Source: Planctomycetia bacterium (GTDB taxonomy: Bacteria; Planctomycetota; UBA1135; GCA-002686595). Taken from it: a stretch of DNA of 43,720 nucleotides. Location: positions 1-43,720 of the forward strand of contig SXKQ01000144.1 in the NCBI GenBank assembly GCA_005778045.1, in the 5' to 3' direction. Position 1 is the stretch's first letter. Each line of letters opens with the position of its first letter. A program made the position numbers and the translations under genes. This document shows, piece after piece, positions 1 to 7,656 of the stretch. The notes under the pieces were generated by a model that did not search any database, was not told the DNA's origin, and worked only from the letters and a program-made list of their open reading frames with translations.

Positions 1-195
1 ACGATCTTCCCCGAGCGCGCGGCACGGCAGAGTCGCGTCTGCGCTCGCGAGCTCGACCTCGCCGCGCCACACGTCGTGCTCCTCGACGAAGGGCCAAGCC
101 TCGAGGACGTAGGCGCCCGGCTCGAGTCCCTCGAACTGGAACCCACCCGAGCGCCAAGGCTCGGCGTGGGATGTGAAGCAGAAGGCGCGCGCCAC
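1..195 (-). CDS. C-terminally open fragment with carboxypeptidase-regulatory-like (beta-sandwich) domain
   Basis: The minus strand is open from the left edge up to an in-frame TAG at 280-282. The only start codon in that stretch is GTG at 195, preceded two bases upstream by a GGGGGAGGG purine run. The 65 visible codons contain the pattern GGFQFEGLEPGAYVLEAW, which is the usual look of a carboxypeptidase-regulatory-like or SdrD-B-like repeat (G-x-F-x-F-x-G-L-x-P-G-x-Y-x-L). Such repeats occur in large exported proteins. No signal peptide follows the GTG, so this could be a 5'-truncated remnant rather than a true gene start; the rest lies outside the window. The domain call rests on one motif and the start is weak. 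Confidence 0.45.
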   Translation of the reverse strand, partial: MARAFCFTSHAEPWRSGGFQFEGLEPGAYVLEAWPFVEEHDVWRGEVELASADATLPCRALGEDR

Positions 196-280
196 CGCCC
201 TCCCCCACTCGGCACAGCGCTCGTCGCAGCAACGCCGGCCGCGCCCAGCGAGTGCGGCGTTGTCTATCTTCCCCGCGTCC

Positions 281-352
281 TATTCAATTCTGTTTCACTC
301 TCTAAACATGCCCGCGGGGCTCCTTTTATAAGAAATTTCTTTCCCAATCCGG
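281..352 (+). promoter_or_regulatory. AT-rich pocket, likely promoter region of the pilin genes
   Basis: This stretch is strikingly A+T rich for the window, with runs such as TTTTATAAGAAATTTC. It lies 100-170 bases upstream of the first small pilin gene, where a promoter would be expected. A TATAAG box can be proposed but no convincing -35 partner is visible, so only the region is offered, not exact boxes. Confidence 0.3.
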
Positions 353-452
353 CCTATTCATGGCACTCTTTCGAGGTTCCGCATGTGAGTCACGGCGCAG
401 TGCTTCGCCACACGCGGGCAACCCCCTCCCCCTGTCTGGGAAACGACCTTTC

Positions 453-632
453 ATGAAGAACTTTATCAAGCTGTTCATCGCGGACGAGCGCGGCGCGGAA
501 TCGTCCGAGCTCGCCATCACGGGTCTGGTTGTCGCTGGCGGCTCCGTCGCTGGTTTCAGCGAGCTCAAGGACGCCCTCGCGGACAAGGGCGACGAGCTCA
601 TCGCCAAGCTCGGCAACGCAACCGGCGAGTGA
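453..632 (+). CDS. Flp/type IVb-like small pilin (copy 1)
   Basis: A 59-residue protein. A short basic leader ends in ...DERG at residue 14, then the mature part starts AESSE and runs into a hydrophobic stretch (LAITGLVVAGGSVAG) and a charged amphipathic tail. Gly at -1 and Glu at +5 are the hallmarks of class IV prepilin peptidase sites, and DERGA followed by an acidic +5 and a short hydrophobic helix is typical of Flp/Fap pilins of Tad systems. The ATG at 453 is chosen because it gives a 14-residue leader of normal size; upstream in-frame ATGs would give an implausibly long leader. No tad assembly genes are in the window, so the assembly machinery must be elsewhere. It is paralogous to 803-982, with the same length and the same cleavage-site position. 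Confidence 0.75.
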   Translation: MKNFIKLFIADERGAESSELAITGLVVAGGSVAGFSELKDALADKGDELIAKLGNATGE

Positions 633-657
633 TCGTCCGGAACCTGCGTTCAAGTCC

Positions 658-683
658 TGCGGCTCCGGGCGACCGGGGCCGCA
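658..683 (+). terminator. GNRA-capped hairpin between the two pilin genes
   Basis: Eleven bases (658-668) pair with 673-683 around the tetraloop GCGA, a GNRA loop. The single non-Watson-Crick pair is T664/G677, which is a stable G-U in plus-strand RNA but a mismatch in minus-strand RNA, so the structure belongs to the pilin transcript. It lies 26 bases after the copy 1 stop and is followed by AGTCTTT, a poor U-tract. It may act as a partial terminator or 3'-end stabiliser and so set unequal amounts of the two pilins. Confidence 0.6.
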
Positions 684-802
684 AGTCTTTCCGGTCCAGA
701 GGCGTTGGGTGCGAAAACTAGGAGATTGCATCTCCAGACGCACGCCGCGAGCGCTCGAAGGAACGGGAGAGCCGCGCAAGGCGAACGCACAAGGAGCCTC
801 CC

Positions 803-982
803 ATGACTCGCTGGATCCTCAGTTTTCTCCGCGACGAGCGGGGCGCCGAATCGACCGAGCTCGCCATCACGGGCCTGGTCGTTGCCGGTGGCTCGGTCGC
901 CGTGCTGAGTGACTTGAGCGACAAGCTCTCCGAAAAGGTGAAGCAGACCGTTCGCAGGGTGAACTTCGCCAACGGAAACTAG
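803..982 (+). CDS. Flp/type IVb-like small pilin (copy 2)
   Basis: A 59-residue protein starting at ATG 803 behind a good ribosome site (AAGGAG at 791-796, six-base spacing). As in copy 1, Gly14 precedes the predicted cleavage site and Glu19 is at +5 (G/AESTE), followed by the same LAITGLVVAGGSVA helix. The C-terminal third differs: it is rich in Lys and Arg (KLSEKVKQTVRRVN) where copy 1 has an acidic/neutral tail, so the two subunits probably have different surface charge. The very similar N-termini and equal length point to a local duplication followed by divergence of the exposed part. Pilin-family membership is well supported by the motif; use in adhesion is inference. Confidence 0.75.
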   Translation: MTRWILSFLRDERGAESTELAITGLVVAGGSVAVLSDLSDKLSEKVKQTVRRVNFANGN

Positions 983-1002
983 TCGCTGCAACAGTTCGCT
1001 AG

Positions 1003-1048
1003 GCCGCGCGGGTCGGATCGTTCCTCGGGACGGTCCGGCCCGCGCGGC
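1003..1048 (+). terminator. 21-bp hairpin terminator after the pilin pair
   Basis: Positions 1003-1023 pair with 1028-1048 along their full length around the loop CTCG. The three non-canonical pairs (1013/1038, 1018/1033, 1022/1029) are all G-U in plus-strand RNA and would be A-C mismatches in minus-strand RNA. The hairpin is therefore built for the plus strand, ending the pilin transcript 20 bases after the stop. It also lies four bases beyond the end of the convergent alkB-like gene. There is no U-tract, which is common for very GC-rich genomes. Confidence 0.75.
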
Positions 1049-1051
1049 GCT

Positions 1052-1633
1052 TCACGCCTCTCGCCGCACGAGGCGGAAGGTGAGGTTGACGCGCGGTTCC
1101 GCCACGCGGAGGCGTCGCGGCAGCTCGTGCTGCCAGAGGAGCTGGGTCGGCGGGTCCATGATGAGCAGGTCGCCGTGGCAGAGCTCGTAGGCGACCTTGG
1201 AGTCGGCCGGACGGCCGCGCGGCCGCATGCGGAACGTGCGCGCGGCGCCGAGGCTGAGGGACGCGATCGGGGCCTGATGCACGAGTTCGGGTTCGTCGTC
1301 GGCGTGCCAGCCCATCGAGTCCCGACCATCGCGGTAGAGGTTGAGGAGCAGCGAGTTGAACGGGCAGGCGAGCTCCGCGCGCAGGCGTTCGCGAATCTCC
1401 TCGGCGGCCGGGGACCAGGGCTCGATCGCGTTCTGCAGGTCCGCGTAGCGATACTCGCAGCCTAGATCCGCCATCCAGCACGAGAGGCGCGGCATCGGGT
1501 GGCGGCGGCCAAAGACCGTGATGTGCTCCTGCTTCCACGGCACCTCCGCGAGCAGGCGCGCGAGCCAGCGATCGGCGTCCGCGGTCCCCGCCCAGCCGAC
1601 GAGGTGACGCACCGGCGGACGCAAAGCGCTCAC
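1052..1633 (-). CDS. alkB: AlkB-like 2-oxoglutarate/Fe(II) DNA-repair dioxygenase
   Basis: A 193-residue protein with the AlkB/ALKBH2-type order of motifs: a nucleotide-flip region (PRLSCWMADLGCEYRYADL, about residues 48-66), then NLYRDGRDSMGWHADDE with Fe ligands His110 and Asp112, PIASLSLGAARTF, the third ligand His169 (LLWQHELPRR), and Arg181/Arg187 in RVNLTFR for 2-oxoglutarate. Members remove methyl or etheno adducts from DNA bases by oxidation. All ligand positions are present, so it should be active. The start is GTG at 1633, overlapping the TGA of the upstream gene (GTGA), which implies translational coupling. A longer in-frame reading upstream only shadows that gene. Confidence 0.88.
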   Translation of the reverse strand: MSALRPPVRHLVGWAGTADADRWLARLLAEVPWKQEHITVFGRRHPMPRLSCWMADLGCEYRYADLQNAIEPWSPAAEEIRERLRAELACPFNSLLLNLYRDGRDSMGWHADDEPELVHQAPIASLSLGAARTFRMRPRGRPADSKVAYELCHGDLLIMDPPTQLLWQHELPRRLRVAEPRVNLTFRLVRREA

Positions 1634-2589
1634 GTGAGCCGGCGCAGCAGCTGCTCGACCACCGCGCGCTTGTCGCCGTCGAGCTTGCCGATCTCCCGGC
1701 GCAGGCGCTGGAGCGCGAGCTCGCGGGCCTGCGCGCTCGAGCCGAAACGCGAGCGAAACTCCGCCGTCGCGGCCTGCACCATGCGCTCCTTGCGCTGCTT
1801 GAGGTCGCGGATGGCGTAGAACACGAGGCCGACGATGCCCAACACCAGCACAGCCGGCTGCCCCATGAAGGTGCTGAAGCCGTAGAACAGGACGAACAGC
1901 AGCACGTGCTTGGCGCAGCCCGCTCCCCCGCCGGCGCGCTTGGCGGCTCCGAGCACCGCCACGAGGTCTGCCTCGACCTTGGCGAGGTCGCCAGACGCCG
2001 CTTCCATGGTGTCCGTGGCCGGCAGCTCGACGCGATCCACCTCGATCACGCCGCGGGGCGGAAGCGGCGCCACGGGCGGCCGCATGGATCGCTCGGGGCG
2101 CGCCTCGTGCTTCGGCTCGCGCTTGGGCTCGAAGGACGGCTCGGGCTTGCGCCCGCGCTGCGGCTCGCTGCGCGCTGGCCACGGCTCGGAGCGCGGTGGA
2201 GCGAACTCGGGCGGCAGCTCCACCTGCGGCGGCAGCTCGGCCGACGGCGTGTCCGAGGATGGAGCAGAGTTCGATGCCGCGAGCGCCGCATAGCGCTTCT
2301 CCAGCTCGCTGAACCAGCGCTTGTCGAAGCGCGAGAGCAGGATTTCGCTCAAGAGGGCCTCGTAGCGCCCGTCCGCGCCGCGCACGAAGCCAAGGTCGTC
2401 CGCCGTGGCGCCGATCTGGCGACGTCTCACGATGATCTCCGCCCGCTCCGGGAGTTGCTGGCCACGCCACGATATGAGCGGCGCCAGTTCGCTCACGCGC
2501 TCGATGTCGCGCAGGCCCGACTGCTCGAGCGCGGCGACGAGGTGCGTGGCCGAGGTCATCGCGGTGGGGATGCGCCGGACATTCGACAT
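1630..2589 (-). CDS. Uncharacterised protein with proline-rich linker and C-terminal membrane hairpin
   Basis: A 319-residue protein of unknown function; no family recognised. Residues 1-110 look like a folded cytoplasmic domain (two small helical blocks, SELAPLISWRGQQLPERAE and RYEALLSEILLSRFDKRW). Residues about 115-200 form a Pro/Glu/Arg-rich, probably disordered linker (RKPEPSFEPKREPKHEA). Residues about 230-275 hold two hydrophobic segments (HVLLFVLFYGFSTFMG and PAVLVLGIVGLVFYAI), followed by a basic helical tail. ATG 2589 (MSNVRRIP) is preferred over upstream in-frame starts because it clears the divergent gene at 2655. The stop overlaps the alkB-like start, so the two form a two-gene unit, but a repair role is only a guess from that. 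Confidence 0.7.
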   Translation of the reverse strand: MSNVRRIPTAMTSATHLVAALEQSGLRDIERVSELAPLISWRGQQLPERAEIIVRRRQIGATADDLGFVRGADGRYEALLSEILLSRFDKRWFSELEKRYAALAASNSAPSSDTPSAELPPQVELPPEFAPPRSEPWPARSEPQRGRKPEPSFEPKREPKHEARPERSMRPPVAPLPPRGVIEVDRVELPATDTMEAASGDLAKVEADLVAVLGAAKRAGGGAGCAKHVLLFVLFYGFSTFMGQPAVLVLGIVGLVFYAIRDLKQRKERMVQAATAEFRSRFGSSAQARELALQRLRREIGKLDGDKRAVVEQLLRRLT

Positions 2590-2654
2590 CGGCCCAAGTC
2601 TAGTGGTCCGAGGGCCCCTTTCGCATCCGGGACATCCCTCGCACAATCGCAGCC

Positions 2655-4517
2655 ATGTTCGCTGTACTCGTTCTCGCGCTGCAGACTCACGCGCCCCGGG
2701 ATGTGATCGCGCCGCCGGAGGACATCCTCGCGGGCATCGTGCGCCTACCGGACCTCGAGGCCTGCTCGAGCGTCTCCGGGGCGGCCATCGAGTCCCTGCG
2801 CTTCGTACGCACGGGCTCGGGCTGGCAAGCCGAGCTCACGGCGCACTTCGACGGGCAGGGCGCGCTGACCCTGCTGTCACCCTCGGCCGCGCGCTGGCGC
2901 GTGCTGGCAGCTCCCGCCGGCCTGCCCCCGCGAGATCTCGACGCGGGAGTAGCCCAGCGGCCGCAACTGGAGCTCGCCGGCGACTTCCTGCCTGGCTTCG
3001 TGAGTGCGCGCCGCGAGTTGCGTGCGGAGTCGAGCGGTCCGTGGACCGTGCGGGTGATCGCTTCGAGCGCGAGCGATGTCGACGTGGGATGGGCGCTCGT
3101 CGAGGACGGCGACGCCGCCCGCGCACGGGCTTGGCTCCAGACGCACGGTGCGCTGCGGGGCGAGCCAGCGGCCGTCGTGGCGCGCATGGAGCGCGGGGAC
3201 TCGCTCCGCGAGCTCGAGGCATGGCTCGAGCTCGAGTGGGCCGGCCGGACCAGCACGCTCCGGATGCGAGACGATGGCCGACATGACGACCGGCTGGCGG
3301 AGGACGGGCTGTTCGGCGCGTGGCTGCCGGGCGAAGTGGTCGGCGAGGTCGTCGCGCGCGCCCATGTGAGCGGGCTCACGCCGCGCGGGGCGCGCGTGCA
3401 GCGCAGCGTGCCCCTCGCATTCCACGTACACGAGCCAAAGCTCGCGCTCGAAGGCGTGGCCGAATCCACGCGCCTCGACGATGGCCGCGTGGAGCTCACG
3501 CTCGGCGCGCAGCTGCTCGACGCGCCGGAGCGACTGCAGGTTTCCGCGGAGGTCTGGGCACACGGCTCACGCGGCTCCGTGCCCGCCTGCTGGGTGTCAC
3601 GCATCCAAGAGCCCGAAGTCGACGGGCGCCGGGCCCGCTGGCGCGTGCGCTTCGACGAGCGCTGGCTGGACCTTGCCGGCTCAACCGGGCCGCTCGAGCT
3701 GCGCAACGTGCGCGTGCAGGACCCGGACACTTCGAGCGTGCTCGCGAGCCTGTCGAGCATGCCTGTGCTCGCGCCACCGCATGCGCCTCGGGCCGCGAGC
3801 GCGAGCTTGACCAGTGCCGCTGCGCTGCTCGCGCAGGCCACGCAGCCCGTCGGGCCCTTTCCTGCCTTCAGCGGCGAACGCCCCATCCAGCCGGGACTGG
3901 TGCTGACGCACGGCTACTGCTCGACGGGCTCCATCTGGCCCGCGGCCCAGTTCACGCAGCCCAAGTACGTGTTTCTGGACTTGAGCGCAAATCGCTCCCA
4001 CGACCAGTTCGCGCAGCTGATCGGCTCGCGCGCGGACCTCGCGGGCTTCTCGTCATTCGGCGTCGTCGGGCACAGCCAGGGCGGCTGCGCAGCGCTGCAC
4101 CTCTTCACCTACTACACGAGCGGACTCGACCATGCGACCGGTGGCCGTCGCATCCAGAGCCTCGCGACGCCCTATCAAGGCACGCCACTAGCATCGCTCG
4201 GATTCTTCACCTGCGGAACGAACTCCAACCTGACGCCGAGCGGCGCCGCGACCTGGCTGGCCGGCATTCCGACGTGGGCGCGCGCGGAGGTCAGCTACTG
4301 GACGACATCCAACAGCGGCAGCGCGTGCAACGTGCTTGCGGCCATCCTGCTCGCGGACCCGGAGGACGGCACGGTCGAGCGCTCGCGCGGACAGTTGCCA
4401 GGGGCGCAGTCGATGGGACACGTCACCGGCTGGTGCCACACCACGGGCATGAGCCAGTCCGCTGGATATCTCGACGCAACGCGGAACGCGCAGATGAACG
4501 CGCAAGCGGCACGCTAG
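2655..4517 (+). CDS. Secreted alpha/beta hydrolase (lipase/esterase-like) with N-terminal choice-of-anchor-X-like domains
   Basis: A 620-residue protein with a very short signal (MFAVLVLALQ). The first 380 residues are beta-rich; DDGRHDDRLAEDGLFGAWLPG resembles the calcium-type motif of 'choice-of-anchor X' domains. The catalytic part starts near residue 400: THGYCSTGSIW supplies the oxyanion-hole HG, GHSQGG carries the nucleophile Ser474, and His589 in SMGHVTGW is the likely catalytic base. Four Cys in the last 160 residues may form disulfides. Lipase/esterase action is inferred from the GxSxG fold; the substrate is unknown. It diverges from 1630-2589 with 65 bases between starts, and the next gene (4531) follows 13 bases after its stop, so it may head an operon with the PSD1 gene. 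Confidence 0.75.
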   Translation: MFAVLVLALQTHAPRDVIAPPEDILAGIVRLPDLEACSSVSGAAIESLRFVRTGSGWQAELTAHFDGQGALTLLSPSAARWRVLAAPAGLPPRDLDAGVAQRPQLELAGDFLPGFVSARRELRAESSGPWTVRVIASSASDVDVGWALVEDGDAARARAWLQTHGALRGEPAAVVARMERGDSLRELEAWLELEWAGRTSTLRMRDDGRHDDRLAEDGLFGAWLPGEVVGEVVARAHVSGLTPRGARVQRSVPLAFHVHEPKLALEGVAESTRLDDGRVELTLGAQLLDAPERLQVSAEVWAHGSRGSVPACWVSRIQEPEVDGRRARWRVRFDERWLDLAGSTGPLELRNVRVQDPDTSSVLASLSSMPVLAPPHAPRAASASLTSAAALLAQATQPVGPFPAFSGERPIQPGLVLTHGYCSTGSIWPAAQFTQPKYVFLDLSANRSHDQFAQLIGSRADLAGFSSFGVVGHSQGGCAALHLFTYYTSGLDHATGGRRIQSLATPYQGTPLASLGFFTCGTNSNLTPSGAATWLAGIPTWARAEVSYWTTSNSGSACNVLAAILLADPEDGTVERSRGQLPGAQSMGHVTGWCHTTGMSQSAGYLDATRNAQMNAQAAR

Positions 4518-4530
4518 GCTCGATGCAGGC

Positions 4531-7500
4531 ATGAAGCCGTCGTTTTTGATCCCCGGTGCGCTGCTCCTCGCCGTCGCGTGTGCGACGCTGGCGCACGAGC
4601 CGACGGTCCAGCCCGCGCTGCGCTTCGATCGCGACGTGCGGCCGCTGCTCGCCGATCGCTGCTTCAGCTGCCACGGACCCGACGAGGCGAAGCGCAAGGC
4701 CGAGTTGCGGCTCGACACCGAGGAAGGCGCGCGAGAAGTGCTCGCCGGAGGTGCGACGAGCGAGTTCGCACGCCGCATCACGAGCCACGCCGCCCGGGAG
4801 GTCATGCCTCCGCCGAGCCTCAAGCGTCCGCTCTCGGAAACGGAGCGTGCCACGCTGCTGCGCTGGGCCGAGGAGGGTGCGCGCTACATGCCCCACTGGG
4901 CCTTCGTCGCGCCGAGACGGAGTGATCCGCCGCGCGTGAAGTCACAGGACTGGGCGCGTGACGAACTCGATGCCTACGTGCTCGATGCGCTCGAGCGCCA
5001 CGGCCTCGCACCGGAGGCCGAGGTCGAGCCACGCCTCCTGCTGCGCAGGGCCTCGCTCGTACTCACGGGCCTGCCGCCCACGCCCGAGGAGGCCGAGGCC
5101 TTCGCAGCGAATGCGAGCGATGCGGAGTACGCGCGCCGCGTCGATGCGATGCTGGCCTCGCCACGCGCGGCCGAGCACATGGCCACCATGTGGCTCGATC
5201 TCGCGCGCTATGCCGACACGCATGGCTACCAGACCGACGGCAATTCGTTCACCTGGCCGTGGCGTGACTGGCTGTTGCGGGCGCTCGCGGCGAACATGCC
5301 CTACGATCACTTCGTCCGCTCGATCGTCGCAGGTGACCTGCAGCCCGATTCGAGCGTCGACGATCGCGTGGCGACCGGCTTTCATCGGCTGCACCGCATG
5401 ACGGAGGAAGGCGGCTCGATCGCCGAGGAGTTCCGGCAGGAAGGCATCGCCGACCGCGTCAGCACCTTCGGCACGACCTTCCTCGGACTCACGCTCGAGT
5501 GCGCGCGGTGCCACGACCACAAGTACGACCCGATCCCGACGCGCGAGTTCTATGCGCTGGCGGCGATGTTCGGCTCGATCGACGAGAATGGGCTCAAGCC
5601 CTACGCGCTGCCGGTCCTGGCACCGCCGCCCTTCGTGAGGCTCGCGTCAGACGAGCAGCTGCGGCGCGAGAGCGAGCTGCGGAGCGCGGTGGGACTCGCC
5701 CAAGCCGAGCTCGACAGCCAGCGTGCAGAGGCCAAGCGGCGCTTGCAGACGGTACGACTCGCCGCGAGCGCGTCGGAGGCTCCGCCACCGGACGCACACT
5801 ACGAATTCGAGATGATCGAGAATGGACGGGTGCCCAACCTGATCGCGGGCACGCCCCCGGCGAGCGTCGACCGCCATCGACCGGAGCAACTCGGCCAGTT
5901 CCAGCTGGGCGAAGGACGCGCGGGCCGTGCGGCGAGCTTCGATGGAGACGGCGGTCTAGCGCTCGACGGACTATCGGGCTTCGGTCGCCACGACGAGATC
6001 AGCGTCGCAATGTGGATTCGGACCGGAGAGCGCAACGCGCGCGCTGCGCTCCTGCATGCGTCGGGCTTCTACACGCAGGATGCCGATGCGTCTGGCATCG
6101 AGCTCGAGCTCGTGGACGGTCACGTGCGCTGGAGCGCGATCCACCTCTGGCCTGGCTCGGCAGCGAGCGTACGCGTGCGCGCGCCGCTCACAATTGGCGA
6201 GTGGACGCATCTTGTCGCGACGTACGACGGCTCGTCCCACGCCGGCGGCTTGCGCGTGTACGTGAATGGCGAGCTCGCTGGCGTCGAAGTCGTCCGCGAT
6301 GCGCTCGATGGCCCGCTCGCGGACCACACGCTCGAGCTCGGTTCGCGCTCGCGCGGCAGCGGATTCCGCGGTGGAGCGATCGACGAGCTGCGCGTGTGGC
6401 GTCGCGCTCTCACGAGCGTCCAGGCGCGCTCGATCGCCGTCTCCGCCGGCCTCCAAGTAGACCCGGGCGACTTTGCGATCTTCGAAGACCACTTTGCCGA
6501 CGCGCTCGACGAGAGCGTCTCGCAGGCGCGCGCGAAGCTTCGCGCCGACCAGAGAGCGCTCGCGGCGCATCTCGATGCGATTCCCGCTTTCGCCTGCATG
6601 CAGGACTCGCGCTCGGCCTCCCCCACTCACGTGCTGCGGCGCGGCGCGTATGACCAGCCCGACACGACCGCGCGAATCGACCCCGGCGCACTCGAGGCCG
6701 TGCTCGCCTTCGAGCCTGCGCTTCCGCGCAATCGGGCAGGCCTCGCGAGCTGGATGCTCGACGAGCGCAACCCGTTGGTCGCGCGGGTGGCCGTGAATCG
6801 GCTGTGGGAGCAGGTCTTCGGCCGCGGACTCGTGGAAACCAGCGAGAACTTCGGCCTGCAGGGGAGCTTCCCTTCCCATCCGGAGCTGCTCGATCGGCTG
6901 GCGTACACGTTCGTTCACGGCGACGGATCCCCGGGCAGCGCTTGGAACATGAGCGCGATGCTGCGCCGTCTCGTGCTGTGCTCCACATTTCGTCAGTCCT
7001 CGAGTGCCAGCGTTTCGAAGCGAGCGGCGGATCCGGTCAATGCGCTCCTGTCTCGAGGCCCCGCTCCACGCATGAGCGCAGAGATGCTGCGCGACAGCGC
7101 GCTCGCGGCTTCTGGATTGCTCGTCGAGCAGCTCGGTGGACCTTCGGTCCAGCCGTGGCAGCCCGAGGGCTTGTGGAGCGAGGCGGGACAAGGCGGCCAC
7201 TACCAGCCGGATGCGGGGGGCGGCGCCCATCGGCGCAGCCTGTACACATTCCGCAAGCGTACGGTACCGGTGCCGGACATGAGCGTCTTCGACGCAGGCA
7301 CGCGCGAGGCGTGCTTGCCACGCAGGATGACGACGAACACGCCGCTGCAAGCGCTGGTCATCCTGAACGATCCGGTGTTCGTCGAGTGCGCCACGGCGCT
7401 CGCCGAGCGCGCGACACGCGAGGCCGCTGGACCGGCGGCTCGCGTCGAGCGCGCGTTCGAGCTGCTTTGCACGCGTAGGCCGACGCGCGAAGAGTCCGAA

Positions 7501-7656
7501 GCGCTGCTGGCGCTTGTGGAAGGCGAGACGAGCCGCTTTTCCACAGAACTCGACGCTGCGCGCAAGCTCGTCGGGGTTCCGGACGCGGAGCTCGCGGCTC
7601 TCGCACTCGCCTGCAGCACGATCCTCGCCAGCGACGGGGCCATGGTCATCCGATGA
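4531..7656 (+). CDS. PSD1-type protein: cytochrome c (PSCyt1), DUF1549, LamG and DUF1553 domains
   Basis: A 1041-residue exported protein. After a signal (residues 1-21) comes a planctomycete cytochrome-c domain with heme site C44-F-S-C47-H48 (RCFSCHGPD) and the downstream VMPPP stretch. DUF1549 follows (about 145-350; YADTHGYQTDGN, LTLECARCHDHKYDPI with a second CxxCH), then a LamG/concanavalin-like insert (about 455-650; WIRTGERNARAALLHASG, VYVNGELAG, IDELRVWRRAL), then DUF1553 (about 730-1000; NPLVARVAVNRLWEQVFGRGLV, RMTTNTPLQALVILNDPVF). These proteins are widespread in planctomycetes and are usually linked to polysaccharide use, though the biochemical role is not established. The LamG domain suggests glycan binding. 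The gene is coupled to the DUF1501 gene by an ATGA overlap. Confidence 0.92.
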   Translation: MKPSFLIPGALLLAVACATLAHEPTVQPALRFDRDVRPLLADRCFSCHGPDEAKRKAELRLDTEEGAREVLAGGATSEFARRITSHAAREVMPPPSLKRPLSETERATLLRWAEEGARYMPHWAFVAPRRSDPPRVKSQDWARDELDAYVLDALERHGLAPEAEVEPRLLLRRASLVLTGLPPTPEEAEAFAANASDAEYARRVDAMLASPRAAEHMATMWLDLARYADTHGYQTDGNSFTWPWRDWLLRALAANMPYDHFVRSIVAGDLQPDSSVDDRVATGFHRLHRMTEEGGSIAEEFRQEGIADRVSTFGTTFLGLTLECARCHDHKYDPIPTREFYALAAMFGSIDENGLKPYALPVLAPPPFVRLASDEQLRRESELRSAVGLAQAELDSQRAEAKRRLQTVRLAASASEAPPPDAHYEFEMIENGRVPNLIAGTPPASVDRHRPEQLGQFQLGEGRAGRAASFDGDGGLALDGLSGFGRHDEISVAMWIRTGERNARAALLHASGFYTQDADASGIELELVDGHVRWSAIHLWPGSAASVRVRAPLTIGEWTHLVATYDGSSHAGGLRVYVNGELAGVEVVRDALDGPLADHTLELGSRSRGSGFRGGAIDELRVWRRALTSVQARSIAVSAGLQVDPGDFAIFEDHFADALDESVSQARAKLRADQRALAAHLDAIPAFACMQDSRSASPTHVLRRGAYDQPDTTARIDPGALEAVLAFEPALPRNRAGLASWMLDERNPLVARVAVNRLWEQVFGRGLVETSENFGLQGSFPSHPELLDRLAYTFVHGDGSPGSAWNMSAMLRRLVLCSTFRQSSSASVSKRAADPVNALLSRGPAPRMSAEMLRDSALAASGLLVEQLGGPSVQPWQPEGLWSEAGQGGHYQPDAGGGAHRRSLYTFRKRTVPVPDMSVFDAGTREACLPRRMTTNTPLQALVILNDPVFVECATALAERATREAAGPAARVERAFELLCTRRPTREESEALLALVEGETSRFSTELDAARKLVGVPDAELAALALACSTILASDGAMVIR

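Noticed and set aside
76..456. A plus-strand open frame at the left edge.
   Set aside because: It overlaps the minus-strand regulatory-like domain, ends in pilin leader sequence in another frame, and shows no domain.
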